A stretch of DNA of 64,000 nt from Littorina saxatilis (GCF_037325665.1 NC_090246.1:57587177-57651176), one strand, 5' to 3'. Counted from the stretch's first letter, positions 1 through 32,332 are shown. The notes: generated from the letters alone by a model not told the origin. Numbers and translations are program-made.

Positions 1-435
1 ACACAAATCTAACCGAACAGATTTGTCACTGGAATTTGAACCCGGTTTGATAAGAAGGTGTGGAAGGCTGTGTGGCACTTCGGCCGCCTTGATATATTTC
101 GTGTGTCTGGTTCTTGAACCTCTCATGTCGGGGCTACTACAATGGACATCGCCTCCTCCCCTACTCCCACCCCTACCCCCTTTCAAGACTGCCAGAATCT
201 TACCAAATCAGGCCCTAAAAAGGAACGTAGTCGTGAAATGGGAGTAAATTTAAATCTTAGAAAGTACATCGGGGGTCTTTGATTGTTTGGGGGTTTTCTG
301 CGCTCCATAGAGAGAGCACGATCACCTAGCTGCATTTAGCAGGAACCAGCTTATAAGTAACACTCACACACTATCGCAAGGGTGTGTAATCCTGCATGAC
401 CTTAAAAACAAGTAAACAAACAAAAAACACCCCCT

Positions 436-490
<55 letters not shown>

Positions 491-1930
491 TTGGAATGGC
501 TTAAGTGGGCATGCTATGCAGACGTGAAATACTTTCAGCTGAGGTCGAAGCCCGCCTTTTTTCTGGCTAATTATGACAGGTTTCCCACTTATCCTCCCCA
601 CCTCCTTTCATTCCCAACCTCCTTGTCCTCTTACCAATAGTTTCCGAGAGGGTTACATGTTTTGAAGATGTCAGTAGTTAATGGCGTTTCCGCAGAATAG
701 CATGACCATTGGGTTCAACAAATGACGGTTATGGGCGATTGTACTGATAATCCAGAGGGTATAATTTTTTCCACTAACTTTGTTACAGGTTATTATTCCG
801 TCAAAGGAATTTTCGCAGGATTTAAAGCGGATGATTTGTTTTTATGTTAGCGAATTCTGTCCCAACTTTTCAGTACCAAAGACTCTTTTTTATTTTTTTG
901 ACTTCCCAGAAGAAGAAAAAACCGCGAAAATTGTAAAAGCCTTAGAAAAGACAAACTTTGCTAATCCTTGAGACCAGTAAGTCATAGATTTGTTTTCCCT
1001 CACTGGATAAGAATTATGTTTGCCTCACGTGACATCTTTTGCTCCTGGTTTTGGCAGGTTTTGGGGGGTTTGCCTTACACTAAATTTTGTTCATTTCATT
1101 TTCGTCTCCATTGTATGTTTTTTTCCTCTTTGTTAATTGGTTGTTGTTGTTGTTGTTTTTTCTTCATTTGTTTGGCTTTGTTCCACTATGTATGTATATG
1201 GCTACTTTCATAATTGATATCATATCTATGAGCCCTTGAGTTTTCGGTCGTTTGTGTCACAGGGTTTTATGTCACTGTGTCTTGTCTCCGGTAAGATTGT
1301 ATACAGATTACGTCTGTTGCTGATAATTAACCTTCAATTGCCTAATAATCTGGTCAAGTGCAATTAGGATCTCATTTGATGCTCGTGATACGTGCGTGTT
1401 CTCACAATTAAAAAAAAAAAAAGGTGAAATCCTAAAAATGTCAATGCTACCGTACATGCATTAAGGGCGCTTGAGACATGTGAGCTAGAGGTGTTGTGTT
1501 TTTGTTTTGTTTTTTTGTTTTTAATAGAAATGCTGGAAAGCGCAGAGGACCGTGCTGCTCTTTGGTATCCAGGATTTATTTGTCAAGACCGAGTATTTTT
1601 GCTAATATTCTCAGAGTATGGTGCAGCTACTTTTATGATCAAAATTACTTCACACAACTATGTTGGGCAAATATGGTCGGGTAGATTAGAGGCCTAGATG
1701 TTGAGAGAATGACTACGGGTAATCTCGTTCAAGTGCCTGTAATACGCGTTGTACTCCATTACGTCATCAGCTTGCATTACAAAAAAATATATACGTACGT
1801 TTGATAACTGCATGGTCACGAGCTCGACCAAAGAGCTTTTTCGGGCCGTTGAAGCTAATTACTGCACGGCTTTATCTCCCTCATGTTTTGTGTCGACCTT
1901 GGTTGATTACAACATTGATTACAAAAGTCA
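1..1930. other. No gene seen; intergenic or upstream intron
   Basis: No open frame here has protein-like composition or paired splice sites. It holds a CA microsatellite at 438-487 and AT-rich sequence with short T and G runs. It could be an intron of the ankyrin gene, whose first recognised exon at 7,416 begins in phase 1 and so needs an upstream exon. Confidence 0.5.
438..487. repeat. (CA)n microsatellite
   Basis: Uninterrupted AC dinucleotide run of about 25 units. It creates a false valine-cysteine frame on the minus strand. Confidence 0.95.
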
Positions 1931-1972
1931 GGCGACATACAGGCGACATACAGGCGACATACAGGCGACGTG
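1931..1972. repeat. 12-bp tandem repeat, about 3.5 units
   Basis: The unit GGCGACATACA(G) is repeated head to tail with the last copy diverged. No coding context. Confidence 0.85.
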
Positions 1973-2107
1973 AACACTCTGGCACAATGATGTACACTGT
2001 GTTGATAATACTTGATGGACGAATCCATTTGCACGGCACGGATAGCCGCTATCTGCATGAATAGGAGCGAGTTTACAAAACAAGGTATGCAGGACACAGT
2101 CCGTGAA

Positions 2108-2455
2108 CAAATCAATCAATCAATATGAGGCTTATATCGCGCGTATTCCGTGGGTACAGTTCTGAGCGCAGGGATTTTTTTTATGCAATTTATATCGCGC
2201 ACATATTCAAGGCGCAGGGATTTATTTATGCCGTGTGAGATGGAATTCTTTTTACACAATACATCACGCATTCACATCGGCCAGCAGATCGCAGCCATTT
2301 CGGCGCATATCCTACTTTTCACGGCCTATTATTCCAAGTCACACGGGTATTTTGGTGGACATTTTTATCTATGCCTATACAATTTTGCCAGGAAAGACCC
2401 TTTTGTCAATCGTGGGATCTTTAACGTGCACACCCCAATGTAGTGTACACGAACA
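2108..2455 (-). mobile_element. tRNA-derived SINE, family A, body and tail only
   Basis: The minus strand ends in an ATTG run and matches the body of the copies at 14,770, 36,368 and 51,146, including the segments around GATCCCACGATTGAC and TGTACCCACGGAATA. The tRNA-like head is absent. An extra internal segment (about 2,170-2,215) repeats the GCGCAGGGATTTATTTATGC stretch, so this is a diverged or rearranged copy. Confidence 0.8.
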
Positions 2456-2529
2456 AAAAAGCGTAATGATGTACAATTGGTAGATAATTTTCTGTGGATG
2501 AGTCCATATGATGGCTATCAAAGTTGATA

Positions 2530-3176
2530 AAACTAGAGATGCAGAGTATGATCAGTTTCTTCAGTCGGGTCTTTGAGAGACACAACATCGAAGGCAGTGT
2601 CAAGTTTAGAGAAGGACGCTAGAATACCCAAAAGAACGTTAAGTCGATATTAAGGAAAACATCATTCAACAGTAAACTTCAATCCCAATGTTTCTTGGTA
2701 CAAGGACACCTCCAAAGAAAACTGCTTGATCTAACGATCTGAAGTTGCAAAACTTGAAAGAAAAACTTTCGTGAATTGACTCAAGTTTCACAAACAATAA
2801 TTTGAAAACAAGTTTCTCTTCGGTTCGTTTCCCGCAGTGGGGCACTGCGGTTATGAAATTAAAGGCCCCTCCTGTTTTTGGAACCGCAGGAGCTTTCTAG
2901 TTTGCTGTTAGGTAGATTTTTGGTTCCTCTTTCCTGTCATGCTCTCTTTTTCTTCATGAATTCTTTTCTTTTTTCTGCCTTCTTGCTCATTCACCTGTAT
3001 TTTTTCCAAAAATCTCTTCTCTTGCCGCTTGTCTCGCGATTCATGTATAGTTTAATCTGTTAGTGTTCTGATGTAAGTCCAGCAGTAGATAGGTTAAGCC
3101 TATTTTAACATACTGGAAACTGGTAATCTTCCAGTAGGTATTAATTTAGTTTTACTAAAGCCTGCTGGGACACAAG
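2530..3176. other. No feature seen
   Basis: AT-rich sequence without long open frames, splice-paired exons or recognisable repeats. Confidence 0.4.
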
Positions 3177-3306
3177 TAATGGGTTAGTGCATTTGTAAAC
3201 AGGAATCGCTTGACAAGTGGCCCCCTTCATCCCCCCCTTCCTCGTCCTGATATGGCTCTGCGTAGTCGGCTGGACGTTAAGCAACAAATAAACAAACAAA
3301 CAAATC
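3177..3306 (-). mobile_element. Short SINE-like repeat with CAAA tail (family D)
   Basis: Nearly identical to 33,533-33,664 (a shared stretch of about 120 bp). It ends in GACGTTAAGCAACAAATAAA followed by CAAA repeats. The end resembles that of the longer family C repeats (GACGTTAAACACCAAATAAA), which suggests a shared 3' tail used for retroposition. Confidence 0.7.
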
Positions 3307-3515
3307 TTCGGTTCGTTCGCCGATTTATTTTCTGTTACTTGAAAATAAAGAAGTTCTAATTTTGGTTCACTCAAGGAAATGTTTTGTCGTTATCAGAAAG
3401 CTAAAACTATTTCCTGTTTCGTTCGTTCTGGGAAATTTTTTCTGTAGAGATTTCAAAGTAGAAAGACGCAAAAAGATTACAGATGCCATCGGCACTGTGC
3501 CGATCGTGTGTGTAC

Positions 3516-4062
3516 CGGTGTAACACGAGAAAATTACTCCCACGAGATTTTTACTCCGGAGTAAAAATTTCGTACAAACATGTTACTCCCTTTACGAAAA
3601 AAGCACTCCCCAATTACACGAGAACATTACTCCCCACGACAGGTGAGTTCCGAGTAAACATTTCGTACACAAATGTTACTCCCCCGACGAATAAAAAAAG
3701 GAATAAATTACTTCACCCTAACACGAGCAATTTAACTTCCCATGCCAGGTGTACAAAATTTATACTTTCTTGTCCCCTCTTAGTCTTGGTGGTGGAAGGG
3801 GTGGAGGGAGGGTAGCGCGACATTCGTTTGCGCGAGATCACATATTATTGGCATTATCCCTTCGCCCGCATCCCATTTTCGCGTACGAGATTTTTACTGG
3901 AAGTAAAAAAAATGGGGAGTAAAAATTTCGTGGAGTGAGTAATTTTTTCGTGCCTTGGGGAGTTCTTTTCTCGTACAAAAAATTTACTCGGAGTAAGAAT
4001 TTCGTACGAAATTTTTACTCCGGAGTAAATTTTTCGTGGAGTAAAAATGTCGTGTTACACCT
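3516..4062. mobile_element. TIR DNA element, about 545 bp, non-autonomous
   Basis: The ends are inverted repeats of about 60 bp: the left begins CGGTGTAACACGAG and the right ends GTCGTGTTACACCTG. Both arms carry the palindrome TTTTTACTCCGGAGTAAAAA next to a TTTCGTAC motif, and weaker copies of ACTCC/GGAGT occur between. No transposase frame. I see no clear target-site duplication, so the superfamily is open. Confidence 0.75.
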
Positions 4063-5419
<1,357 letters not shown>

Positions 5420-5420
<1 letters not shown>

Positions 5421-5600
5421 ACAGTGAAACCCTCTTTTTAAGACAAACAAATGTGGGGGGGGGGGGGGGGGGGGGATCAAGTGATAATCTTAAAATGGGG
5501 GTAAATTTAAGTGGAGATTATAAATTATAAAAATTAAAATACATTTAAAAAAACACACCAAAAAACAAAGGGGAAGTCTTAGATCGGGGGGTCTCAACAG
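5420..5600. mobile_element. Tc1/mariner-like MITE fragment (TTTTAAGAC family)
   Basis: Begins ACAGTGAAACCCTCTTTTTAAGAC, one end of a family also seen at 11,868, 12,630, 13,083, 23,484 and 39,325. Complete ends read TACAGTGGAACCCCCC, the TACAGT-type terminus common in Tc1/mariner elements. The right end here is not clear. A long G run sits inside. Confidence 0.4.
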
Positions 5601-5911
5601 GAATGTTCAGGTAAAAAATCTCACTGTGACCCTATGATTTTTATCTAAAGTGGGTGGGTGAAATGGGTGCAGCAAAGCAAAACTGCAGCTCAGCACAATA
5701 AATTCACGTTTGACACAAAATGCAAACTGAGTCCTCCCGGTGGACTGCTTGTTCATATGCATTTATTCTGCTGTTACATTTTACGGGGTTGAAAGGTTGG
5801 CTTCATGCGGTGACTTGGTCTGAGTTTTCTGTGTAAGGACAGATACAAATCCGCCTCAGTCAGTGAGTCAGTGTACTTTAGGAGTAATAACAGTGTTCTG
5901 CGATGCACACT

Positions 5912-5913
<2 letters not shown>

Positions 5914-5981
<68 letters not shown>
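5914..5981. repeat. (CT)n microsatellite
   Basis: Perfect CT run of about 34 units. Confidence 0.97.
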
Positions 5982-5984
<3 letters not shown>

Positions 5985-6475
5985 AATTTTCCGGTACACT
6001 GGCGTCTCCCTTCTTATGAATAGGTACACCAGAGGCACACATCCATGTCTCTGGGTACACTAAGCATGTGGGCTGATTAGAGCAACTTGATGGGCTCACT
6101 GGTTTTTAACCCAACAGGCCCACCACAGTGCATTTCCCATGTGAAATAGAAGCTGTGAAGATGAGGTACACTTTCTTTTTCAATGCACAGCTTATGCTGA
6201 TCTCCGAGAAAAATGTCATGTTCTAAGTGTTTTTTCTGTCCAACCTACCATGGAAGATGTAACTGGTATCCTTGCTTTGACAGAAACAAGTATAATTGAG
6301 TCCCTAGCACATTTTATTTTTAAGGCACTAAGCAAACGCAAAAAGAAACCGGATGAGTCAAGCTGAAATGGTACATATATATATATATATACTGTTATAC
6401 TTTAATGTTAGAAACATTGTGTCAGGATGGTCTTCTCCTTTGACTCTGGAGGTTGAATGATGTATTTCACTCTTT

Positions 6476-6775
6476 AGGCCCCCCAAAAAATAGGTGTGGT
6501 TACGGTAACATAGCCACACAAAAAATAGGGTAGGTAGGTTGGCAATCACTTTTTTTTTTTTTAAACTTTTTTTTCTAATGTGTACAAATTAAACCTACTT
6601 GACAGGGAAATAAGTGTGCGACACGGGCGCTTTCGCTTTCATTGCGTTTTTTGCACTCGGTTGGGTTTTTTTTGTGTTGTTTTTTGTTGACAAATGTAAT
6701 AAAAAGTTATAGGATCGGCCCCTAAAAATAGGGTAGGTCGGGTTACCGTAACCACACCTATTTTTGTTTTAGGCC
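6476..6775. mobile_element. TIR MITE, about 300 bp (GTTACCGTAACC family)
   Basis: Left end AGGCC...AAAAAATAGGTGTGGTTACGG and right end GTTACCGTAACCACACCTAT...AGGCCT are inverted copies. The core is T-rich with no coding frame. A relative with the same GGTCGGGTTACCGTAA core lies at 28,081-28,281. Confidence 0.75.
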
Positions 6776-7021
6776 TTACATGTATATATTATACCAGGTG
6801 TTTTATCCTTTGCCTAAGAGCTTTTTTTCCACTTGTTTTTCTCAAAGGTGTCTGCCATGCTTTTTGTTGTTTTCTGTTTGTTTTCTTTGGGTTTTTTCTC
6901 TGTTTTTCCGTTTTCCTTTTATGGGATGTTTCCCATTTTTATTGATAATGCAGATATTGTCGTCTTGTACCTTGTCTATAAGGCTTTTATTAGCTAATTA
7001 CAACAAGCCATCAAACTCAAA

Positions 7022-7023
<2 letters not shown>

Positions 7024-7109
<86 letters not shown>
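7024..7109. repeat. (CT)n microsatellite
   Basis: Perfect run of about 43 CT units about 300 bp upstream of the first recognised ankyrin-gene exon. Confidence 0.97.
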
Positions 7110-7112
<3 letters not shown>

Positions 7113-7415
7113 GTACCATGCTCTTATCATAAACAAGATCAGTGTCATATGTATGAGAAAGAGAAAGAGAGAGAGAGGGGGGGGGGGGGGTAGAAAGAGA
7201 GGGGAAGGACATACTGGGAGAGAGAGAAAGAGAGCTTGCTGTTTCATTGTTTTACTTAAATTTCTCTTCAACCCAACAGATTTGCACGTCATTTTTCAGC
7301 ATCTAAACCTCACAACCAAACAGCCCTTGAAATCACATGAAAGTGAATTCCATTTCACCTTGTCTCTCAATAACATTTTTGTTTGACCAAAAGCGTCATA
7401 TTCTTACCTGTGCAG

Positions 7416-26436
<19,021 letters not shown>

Positions 26437-27560
26437 TGCTTGCTACAACATAGTGGATGATAGATTTGAGTGTGTGAAAGGAGAACAGCTAGTGTAGCTT
26501 GAGCAATTGACGACAAGATCCGGTGCTTGCTACAATGTAGCGTATGACATTTTAAGTGTGTGAAGAGAAAATTGCTGTGACTTGAGGAATGACATTGAAG
26601 ACGACAAATTTTGCTTGTACGAGAATAGCAGATGAAAGTTTTAAGCACGTGAAGAGAAATTGTGATGACACATTCTGCCCCATCATAGTGGATGTAAGTT
26701 TTGAGCGTGTGCAAAGAAAAACAGTGTGTCTCAAAGAAGAAGACATTATGGCACAGTGTCAAGACCAATTCATTCACATCATATACCATGTAGTTCAGTA
26801 GTTTCGAGGAACATGTACTACAAACAATCATTAAGTATAGCGCATATTTGACTTGTCTCATGGTCTTTGGCTGAAGAAGTTGATGAATATTATCATCTAA
26901 TTGATGCTTCAAATAACTATTTTTAGCAGAACTGAGAGATCAAACGCTACGTTATTGTGGACAAATTCAAGTGCTTATACCCAACAGGATCTTGCTAATC
27001 TCCTAAACACACATAAAACCAAAGGAGTTTTTAATCATTAAGGAAGCGGTGTAGCAGTATTACCTTGGAAGAGGTGCTTTGTGTATAAAAGGAATCGAGA
27101 GAGAGACTGCAAAACGGTTACAACTGTGATGGGCTCAGGCTCAAACTATGGCGATGTGGGCCATGGGGTGTCCGGAAAGACATACAACTGGATCAGTTCA
27201 TGTGGAGAAAAGACTTGATGCGGAATGACGGTATCAGCAAAATAGCGTGAACCTAGCTTGCCTTGTATACTTGGATGCCAGGAAGAATGTGATATTTGTG
27301 AAAGGAATGTGATACTGAAAGAAGGAGTGCGATATTGGAACCAAGTGTTCCATACTGGAAGGAATTAAGAGTGTGATATTTATCAGAACAATACCCGAGA
27401 ACTACTTTATTCAGTAATCCCAGGATTTTAAAACAGCTATCTGACTTGTGAACAAAATAATGTGATCGTAAAAAAGGAGCTGTGAAAAGGAGTTTTTGAT
27501 GCTGATTGTGTGAGATGATGAACTGTTGGCAACATTTTGTCAGTTTTTCATTTTATATAC
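26437..27560 (+). other. Probable 3' untranslated region with degenerate repeats
   Basis: Directly follows the ankyrin stop. From 26,438 to about 26,750 there are about four diverged units of 60-90 bp sharing GTGTGTGAA(G)AGAA and TAG(T)GGATGA motifs. The rest is AT-rich with no recognisable feature. I could not fix a polyadenylation site. Confidence 0.5.
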
Positions 27561-27564
27561 TTTA

Positions 27565-27847
27565 TCATCCCAATGCTGGGAAATTCGGGTCGCTTTCTCC
27601 CAGTGGAAAGCTAGCAGCAACAGAGTCGCCCTACCCAGGTGTGTGCGTGTTTAGGTATAATCAGCCACCAGCACTTATGGCAGAATGACCAAGGTCTTTT
27701 ACGTGCCACTGTGGTGACATGGGGGTGGGACTTGGATACCGTCACTGAGTTTGCATATATAGTTGACCCCTGTCCATCCCTGCCGGGATTCAAACCTGTG
27801 ACCTTAGGATCACAAGTCCAGTGCTCTACCAACTGAGCTAAAACCAC
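27565..27847 (-). mobile_element. tRNA-derived SINE family C-t (Thr-like head), complete
   Basis: Minus strand: GTGGTTTTAGCTCAGTTGGT, then AGAGCACTGGACTTGTGATC and GGTTTGAATCCCGGC, a good tRNA-like promoter, followed by a body containing GGCACGTAAAAGACCTTGGT. Ends near AGCGACCCGAATTTCCCAGC. A second copy lies at 28,639. Confidence 0.85.
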
Positions 27848-28080
27848 AAACTGATGTGACATTGTTCCAGTTCAAGAAGTGGACATGCCCAGAATATTCA
27901 GCTGAGTTGTATTACTAGCTCTATGAGGGACTTATCAATGACAGATTGTGGGCTAGAGGTTATTGTAACCATCTTTTTATTTGTTTAATGTATAACTATA
28001 AGCAACAACATGCTTCAGTTCCCAAATATGTATATCCCCAAAGAAGAAGTTGTATTGCTTTAAAAAAATTTTCACAGACT

Positions 28081-28281
28081 GGTGCAAAAAATAGGGTCGG
28101 TAGGTCGGGATTTTTTTTTTTTTTTTTTTTTTCCAAAAAAACATATTTTTACGTTATTTTGCCAATAAAACAAGATTTTTTTTTTTTTTCCCCAAATGCC
28201 AAAAAAAAGTCTAGGGTCGCGCGAAAAAACTAGGGTCGGTCGGGTTACCGTAAACAGACCTATTTTTTTTTTTTGGCCTAA
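28081..28281. mobile_element. MITE of the GTTACCGTAACC family
   Basis: AAAAAATAGGGTCGGTAGGT at the left and GGGTTACCGTAAACAGACCT...GGCCT at the right, with T-rich internal runs. Related to 6,476-6,775. Confidence 0.65.
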
Positions 28282-28435
28282 TAAGAAGACAACCTCGTGG
28301 CACCTTTTACCCCATTGGTTTATTACTTGACCAAAGAGTAGTTTATGAATGGACACCTGCAACTATAGAGACACTTTTGCCTGGTAAAGTCCGGTACCCT
28401 CTAATCACTGGTACCATGCTGTCAGCGTGAGTACC

Positions 28436-29062
28436 CCCCGCGGGTTAGGGGGAAGAATTTACCCGATGCTCCCCAGCATGTCGTAAGAGGCGACTAACGG
28501 ATTCTGTTTCTCTTTTTACCCTTGTTAAATGTTTCTTGTATAGAATATAGTCAATTTTTGTAAAGATTTTAGTCAAGCAGTATGTAAGAAATGTTAAGTC
28601 CTTTGTACTGGAAACTTGCATTCTCCCAGTAAGGTAATACCCAGGTGTGTGCGTGTTTAGGTGTAATCAGCCACCAGCACTTTTGGCAGAATGACCAAGG
28701 TCTTTTACGTGCCACTGTGGTGACATGGGGGTGGGACTTGGATACCGTCTCTGAGTTTGCATATATATATAGTTGACCCCTGTCCATCCCTGCCGGGATT
28801 CAAACCTGTGACCTTAGGATCACAAGTCCAGTGCTCTACCAACTGAGCTAAAACCACAAACTGATGTGACTTTATAAATAAAGAGAATAAATAAATAATA
28901 TATTGTACTACGTTGCAAGCCCCTGGAGCAAATTTTTGATTAGTGCTTTTGTGAACAAGAAACAATTGACAAGTGGCTCTATCCCATCTCCCCCCTTTCC
29001 CCGTCGCGATATAACCTTCGTGGTTGAAAACGACGTTAAACACCAAATAAAGAAAGAAAGAT
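28436..29062 (-). mobile_element. Family C repeat, copy 3, split by a SINE
   Basis: The family C sequence runs 28,436-28,637, breaks in the middle of the ...AAGGTAATATATTGTAC region, and resumes at 28,897 to 29,062. The interrupting DNA is a minus-strand Thr-like SINE (about 28,639-28,896). TAATA occurs at both junctions and may be a short target-site duplication. Confidence 0.82.
28639..28896 (-). mobile_element. tRNA-derived SINE (Thr-like head), inserted in family C repeat
   Basis: Same family as 27,565-27,847, with the head intact and the far end truncated at ACCCAGGTGTGTGCG. It is younger than the family C copy it interrupts. Confidence 0.83.
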
Positions 29063-29345
29063 GTGAGCGTGAGTTCATCCCTATGTTCGGCGAGAGATTT
29101 ATTTCTCAGAGTCAACTTTGTGTGCAGACTCTCCTCGGTGTCCGAACACCCCCGTGTGTACACGCAAGCACAAGACCAAGTGCGCACAAAAAAGATCCTG
29201 TAATCCATGTCAGAGTTTGGTGGGTTATAGAAACACGAAAATACCCAGCATGCTTCCTCCGAAAGCGGCGTATGGCTGCCTAAATGGCGGGGGTAAAAAC
29301 GGTCATACACGTAAAAGCCGTGGGAGTTTCAGCCCATGAATGAAC
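29063..29345 (+). mobile_element. tRNA-derived SINE family B, 5'-truncated
   Basis: Starts within the B-box region (GTGAGCGTGAGTTCATCC) and carries the family B body (GTTATAGAAACACGAAAATA, GGCGTATGGCTGCCTAAATG) and its end GTTTCAGCCCATGAATGAA. Confidence 0.8.
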
Positions 29346-29612
29346 AGACAAACAAACTGGTACCATGGCACATAAAAGTGGGCATATAATATGGCATACT
29401 TTCTCTTTTGGTGCTTAGATTGTTGCTGCTATGACATCATAATGTCTAATGTTTGTAAGTTATTCTGTAAGTCAGTAGGGGGCCGTTGTGTTCTTGTAAA
29501 CATTTGTATTCTAGTTTAGATGCTGTAAATATCTGAAGTGATTCTATTTAAGAATGTAGGTGACAGTTGGAAAGGCAGCTTTTTTTCTCTCCTTTTTCGT
29601 TTTCTATTGTTG

Positions 29613-29897
29613 ATTGACTAAATGTTTTAACGTAGAGGGGGGAATCGAGACGAGGGTCGTGGTGTGTGTGTGTTTGTGTGTGTGTAGAGCGATTCAGAGT
29701 AAACTACTGGACCGATCTTTATGAAATTTGACGTGAGAGTTCCTGGGTATGATATCCCCAGACGTTTTTTTCTTTTTTTGGATAAATGTCTTTGATGACG
29801 TCATATCCGGCTTTTTGTAAAAGTTGTGGCGGCACTGTCACACCCTCATTTTTCAATAAAATTAATTGAAATTTTGGCAAAGCAATCTTCGACGAAG
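29613..29897 (+). mobile_element. Family H arm, inverted duplicate of the next copy
   Basis: About 285 bp of the hairpin-side half of family H in + orientation. It is more like 30,440-30,722 (inverted) than any other copy, including the GTTT interruption in its short GT run and the GCGGCACTGTCACACCCTCA segment. Confidence 0.8.
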
Positions 29898-30725
29898 GCG
29901 AAATTACTACATACTCACAGAATAAAACTGAACGCACTGCATTTTTTCACCAAGACCGCATACTCGTAGTTTTGTTAGTCCACCGCTCGTGGCAAAGGCA
30001 GTGAAATCGACAAGCTAGAATAGTGCGGTAATGGTCGCGCTGAGCGGGATAGCACGCTTTTCTGTACCTATCCTCGTTTGAACTTTCTAAGCGTGTTTTT
30101 AATCCAGACATATCATATCTATATGTTTTTGGAATGAAAAACCGACAAGGAATAAGATGAAATTGTTTTTAAATCGATTTCGGACATTTTATTTTAATCA
30201 TAATTTTTATATTTTTAATTTTCAGAGCTTGTTTTAAATCCGAATATAACATATTTATATGTTTTTGGAATCAGAAAATGATGAAGAATAAGATGAACGT
30301 AATTTTGGATCGTTTTATGAAGAAAAAAAATTTCATTACAATTTTCAGATTTTTAATGACCAAAGTCATTAATTAATTTTTAAGCCTCCAAGCTGAAATG
30401 CAATACCAAAGTCCGGCCTTTGTCAAAGATTGCTTTGCCAAAATTTCAATTAATTTTATTGAAAAATGAGGGTGTGACAGTGCCGCCACAACTTTTACAA
30501 AAAACGGGATATGACGTCATCAAAGACATTTATCCAAAAAAAGAAAAAAACGTCTGGGGATATCATACCCAGGAACTCTCATGTCAAATTTCATAAAGAT
30601 CGGTCCAGTAGTTTACTCTGAATCGCTCTACACACACACAAACACACACACACACACACACACCACGACCCTCGTCTCGATTCCCCCCTCTACGTTAAAA
30701 CATTTAGTCAAAACTTGACTAAATA
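29898..30725 (-). mobile_element. Family H repeat, copy 3
   Basis: Nearly complete minus-strand copy ending in the TTTAGTCAAAACTTGACTAA hairpin. Together with 29,613-29,897 it makes an inverted repeat with arms of about 280 bp and a loop of about 540 bp. Confidence 0.85.
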
Positions 30726-32000
30726 TAAAAAAGGAGAGAAAAAAGAGTTGTGATGGCGGTTACAAACTTTCATTGCTAGGCAGAAGTTATCATCTTGCAT
30801 GTGCACCAAGGCAGCTTCTCACCACTTAATGTTTTTAACGAGTGTGCAAGAGGCATATGCATAGTGTACTTGATACAAAGGAGCGCACAACATTTTCTGT
30901 TGAAAAAAACAAAACAAACTCTGAAAGAAATATAGAACGTTCAGAAAGCATAATTTATGACGGCTAAAGGATGCTGCAGCCTCAGAAGTGCAGATTTGTT
31001 CATATGTTCACCTTATACTCTATGAACTTTATATGGAGATGCATGGTTTCTGCTTATTTCGTTGTTTGGGTTGTTTTATTGATTTGCGGCACAGCTGAAA
31101 ACCAGATCACATTTCCCACTGAGTGTTTCATAATGAGTGTTTTATACATTTTTCTGCACACAATGTACTCAAAGCGAATCACTTAATCCTGTACTTAATA
31201 ATTAGATAACATTCATGTACAGTTCACTTATGAAGTTATGATAAATATGTCAGCTAAAAATCCAGGGTAGACGAGTTGTCTAAGTGAACAAATGAAATTG
31301 AGTTTGTATGTTTCTTGTCGACACACACATGGAAATGTGATGCAGCGTTTGTACATTTATGTTCAGAATCATGAACTGCCTCTCAGGCATTGGTTATTTA
31401 TCATGATCACTTCCGGTTTTCTGTGAAAGAGTGTTCATGGCCATTTTTTCCTGTACATATGAAGTTTGATTCATATTCTTGTTAAAAAAATGGGCAAGTG
31501 CATATAACTCATTTGTGACCCCCCCCCCCCCCCAATCACCCTTCTCCCAACTCACCCCTGTGTACTCCCAATCTGTTCACCTGCCTGTTTATTAACCACC
31601 TCTTAAAATGGGCAAAAGTAAAACTGAAAGTTGCAATTTGTGGAAATACATTGTACCGGTACCTGTTGAATTTAGGATGGTCAAGAGGGAAGACACTTAG
31701 TGAGAGTCAAAGGTTGTTTTTGTTTCTAAATGCCTGTGCTTGTTTGGTTGGTTTTTGTTGGTTCAACTGTTAGTTTTGGTTTATGGATGTTATGTGTACA
31801 AATAAGGCTGTGACAATTTTGTAAAGTGATTCAGGATGCATACGTATATATGGCAGCAAGATTCTGTTCTGAAAATGTGGAGGCCTTGTTTTTAATGCTC
31901 ATTTTACATTAATTATGATTTCACAATTGATGAAAAAGAAATTTAAGAGTTGTGAATTTAGATACAGAAAATGTTGTTGTCTTTCCTTTTAAAATTAATT
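30726..32000. other. No gene seen
   Basis: AT-rich single-copy-looking sequence with a C run at about 31,520 and no convincing exon on either strand. Confidence 0.4.
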
Positions 32001-32009
32001 GTCAGTATA

Positions 32010-32332
32010 GCTGATGGGGTCTATGTCGACCAAAAGAGTGGGATTCCCTGTAGGTGGAGTTCCTGGAGAGTGATTGCCTGTATACAGGGAATACCACTGG
32101 ATTTAGTTCCTGTAGCGTGTCGCTGATATCGCTGAAAGTCACGTGATGCTTGGCGATATCGGTAGAATTTGATGTTTTTCAATCTTTTTTGATATTTCTT
32201 AGAAATTTGAGTATGGTTTGCAAGTTTTATTGAAAAACTCCACCCTGTGGGATTCCCTGTATACAGGGAATCCCCCTCCAGGAACTCCACCTACAGGAAA
32301 TCCCACTCTTGGTCGACATAGACCCCATCAGC
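32010..32332. mobile_element. MITE with long TIRs and 9-bp target-site duplication
   Basis: Ends are inverted repeats of about 80 bp beginning GCTGATGGGGTCTATGTCGA. Flanked by perfect GTCAGTATA copies at 32,001-32,009 and 32,333-32,341. The arms contain the palindrome CCTGTATACAGG. The core has two GATATCG motifs. A 9-bp duplication fits MULE-type or Merlin-type transposition; there is no coding sequence. Confidence 0.92.

Noticed and set aside
2878-3063. Short hydrophobic frame resembling a small membrane protein
   Set aside because: T-rich DNA gives runs of F and L by chance; no splice, promoter or conservation evidence.
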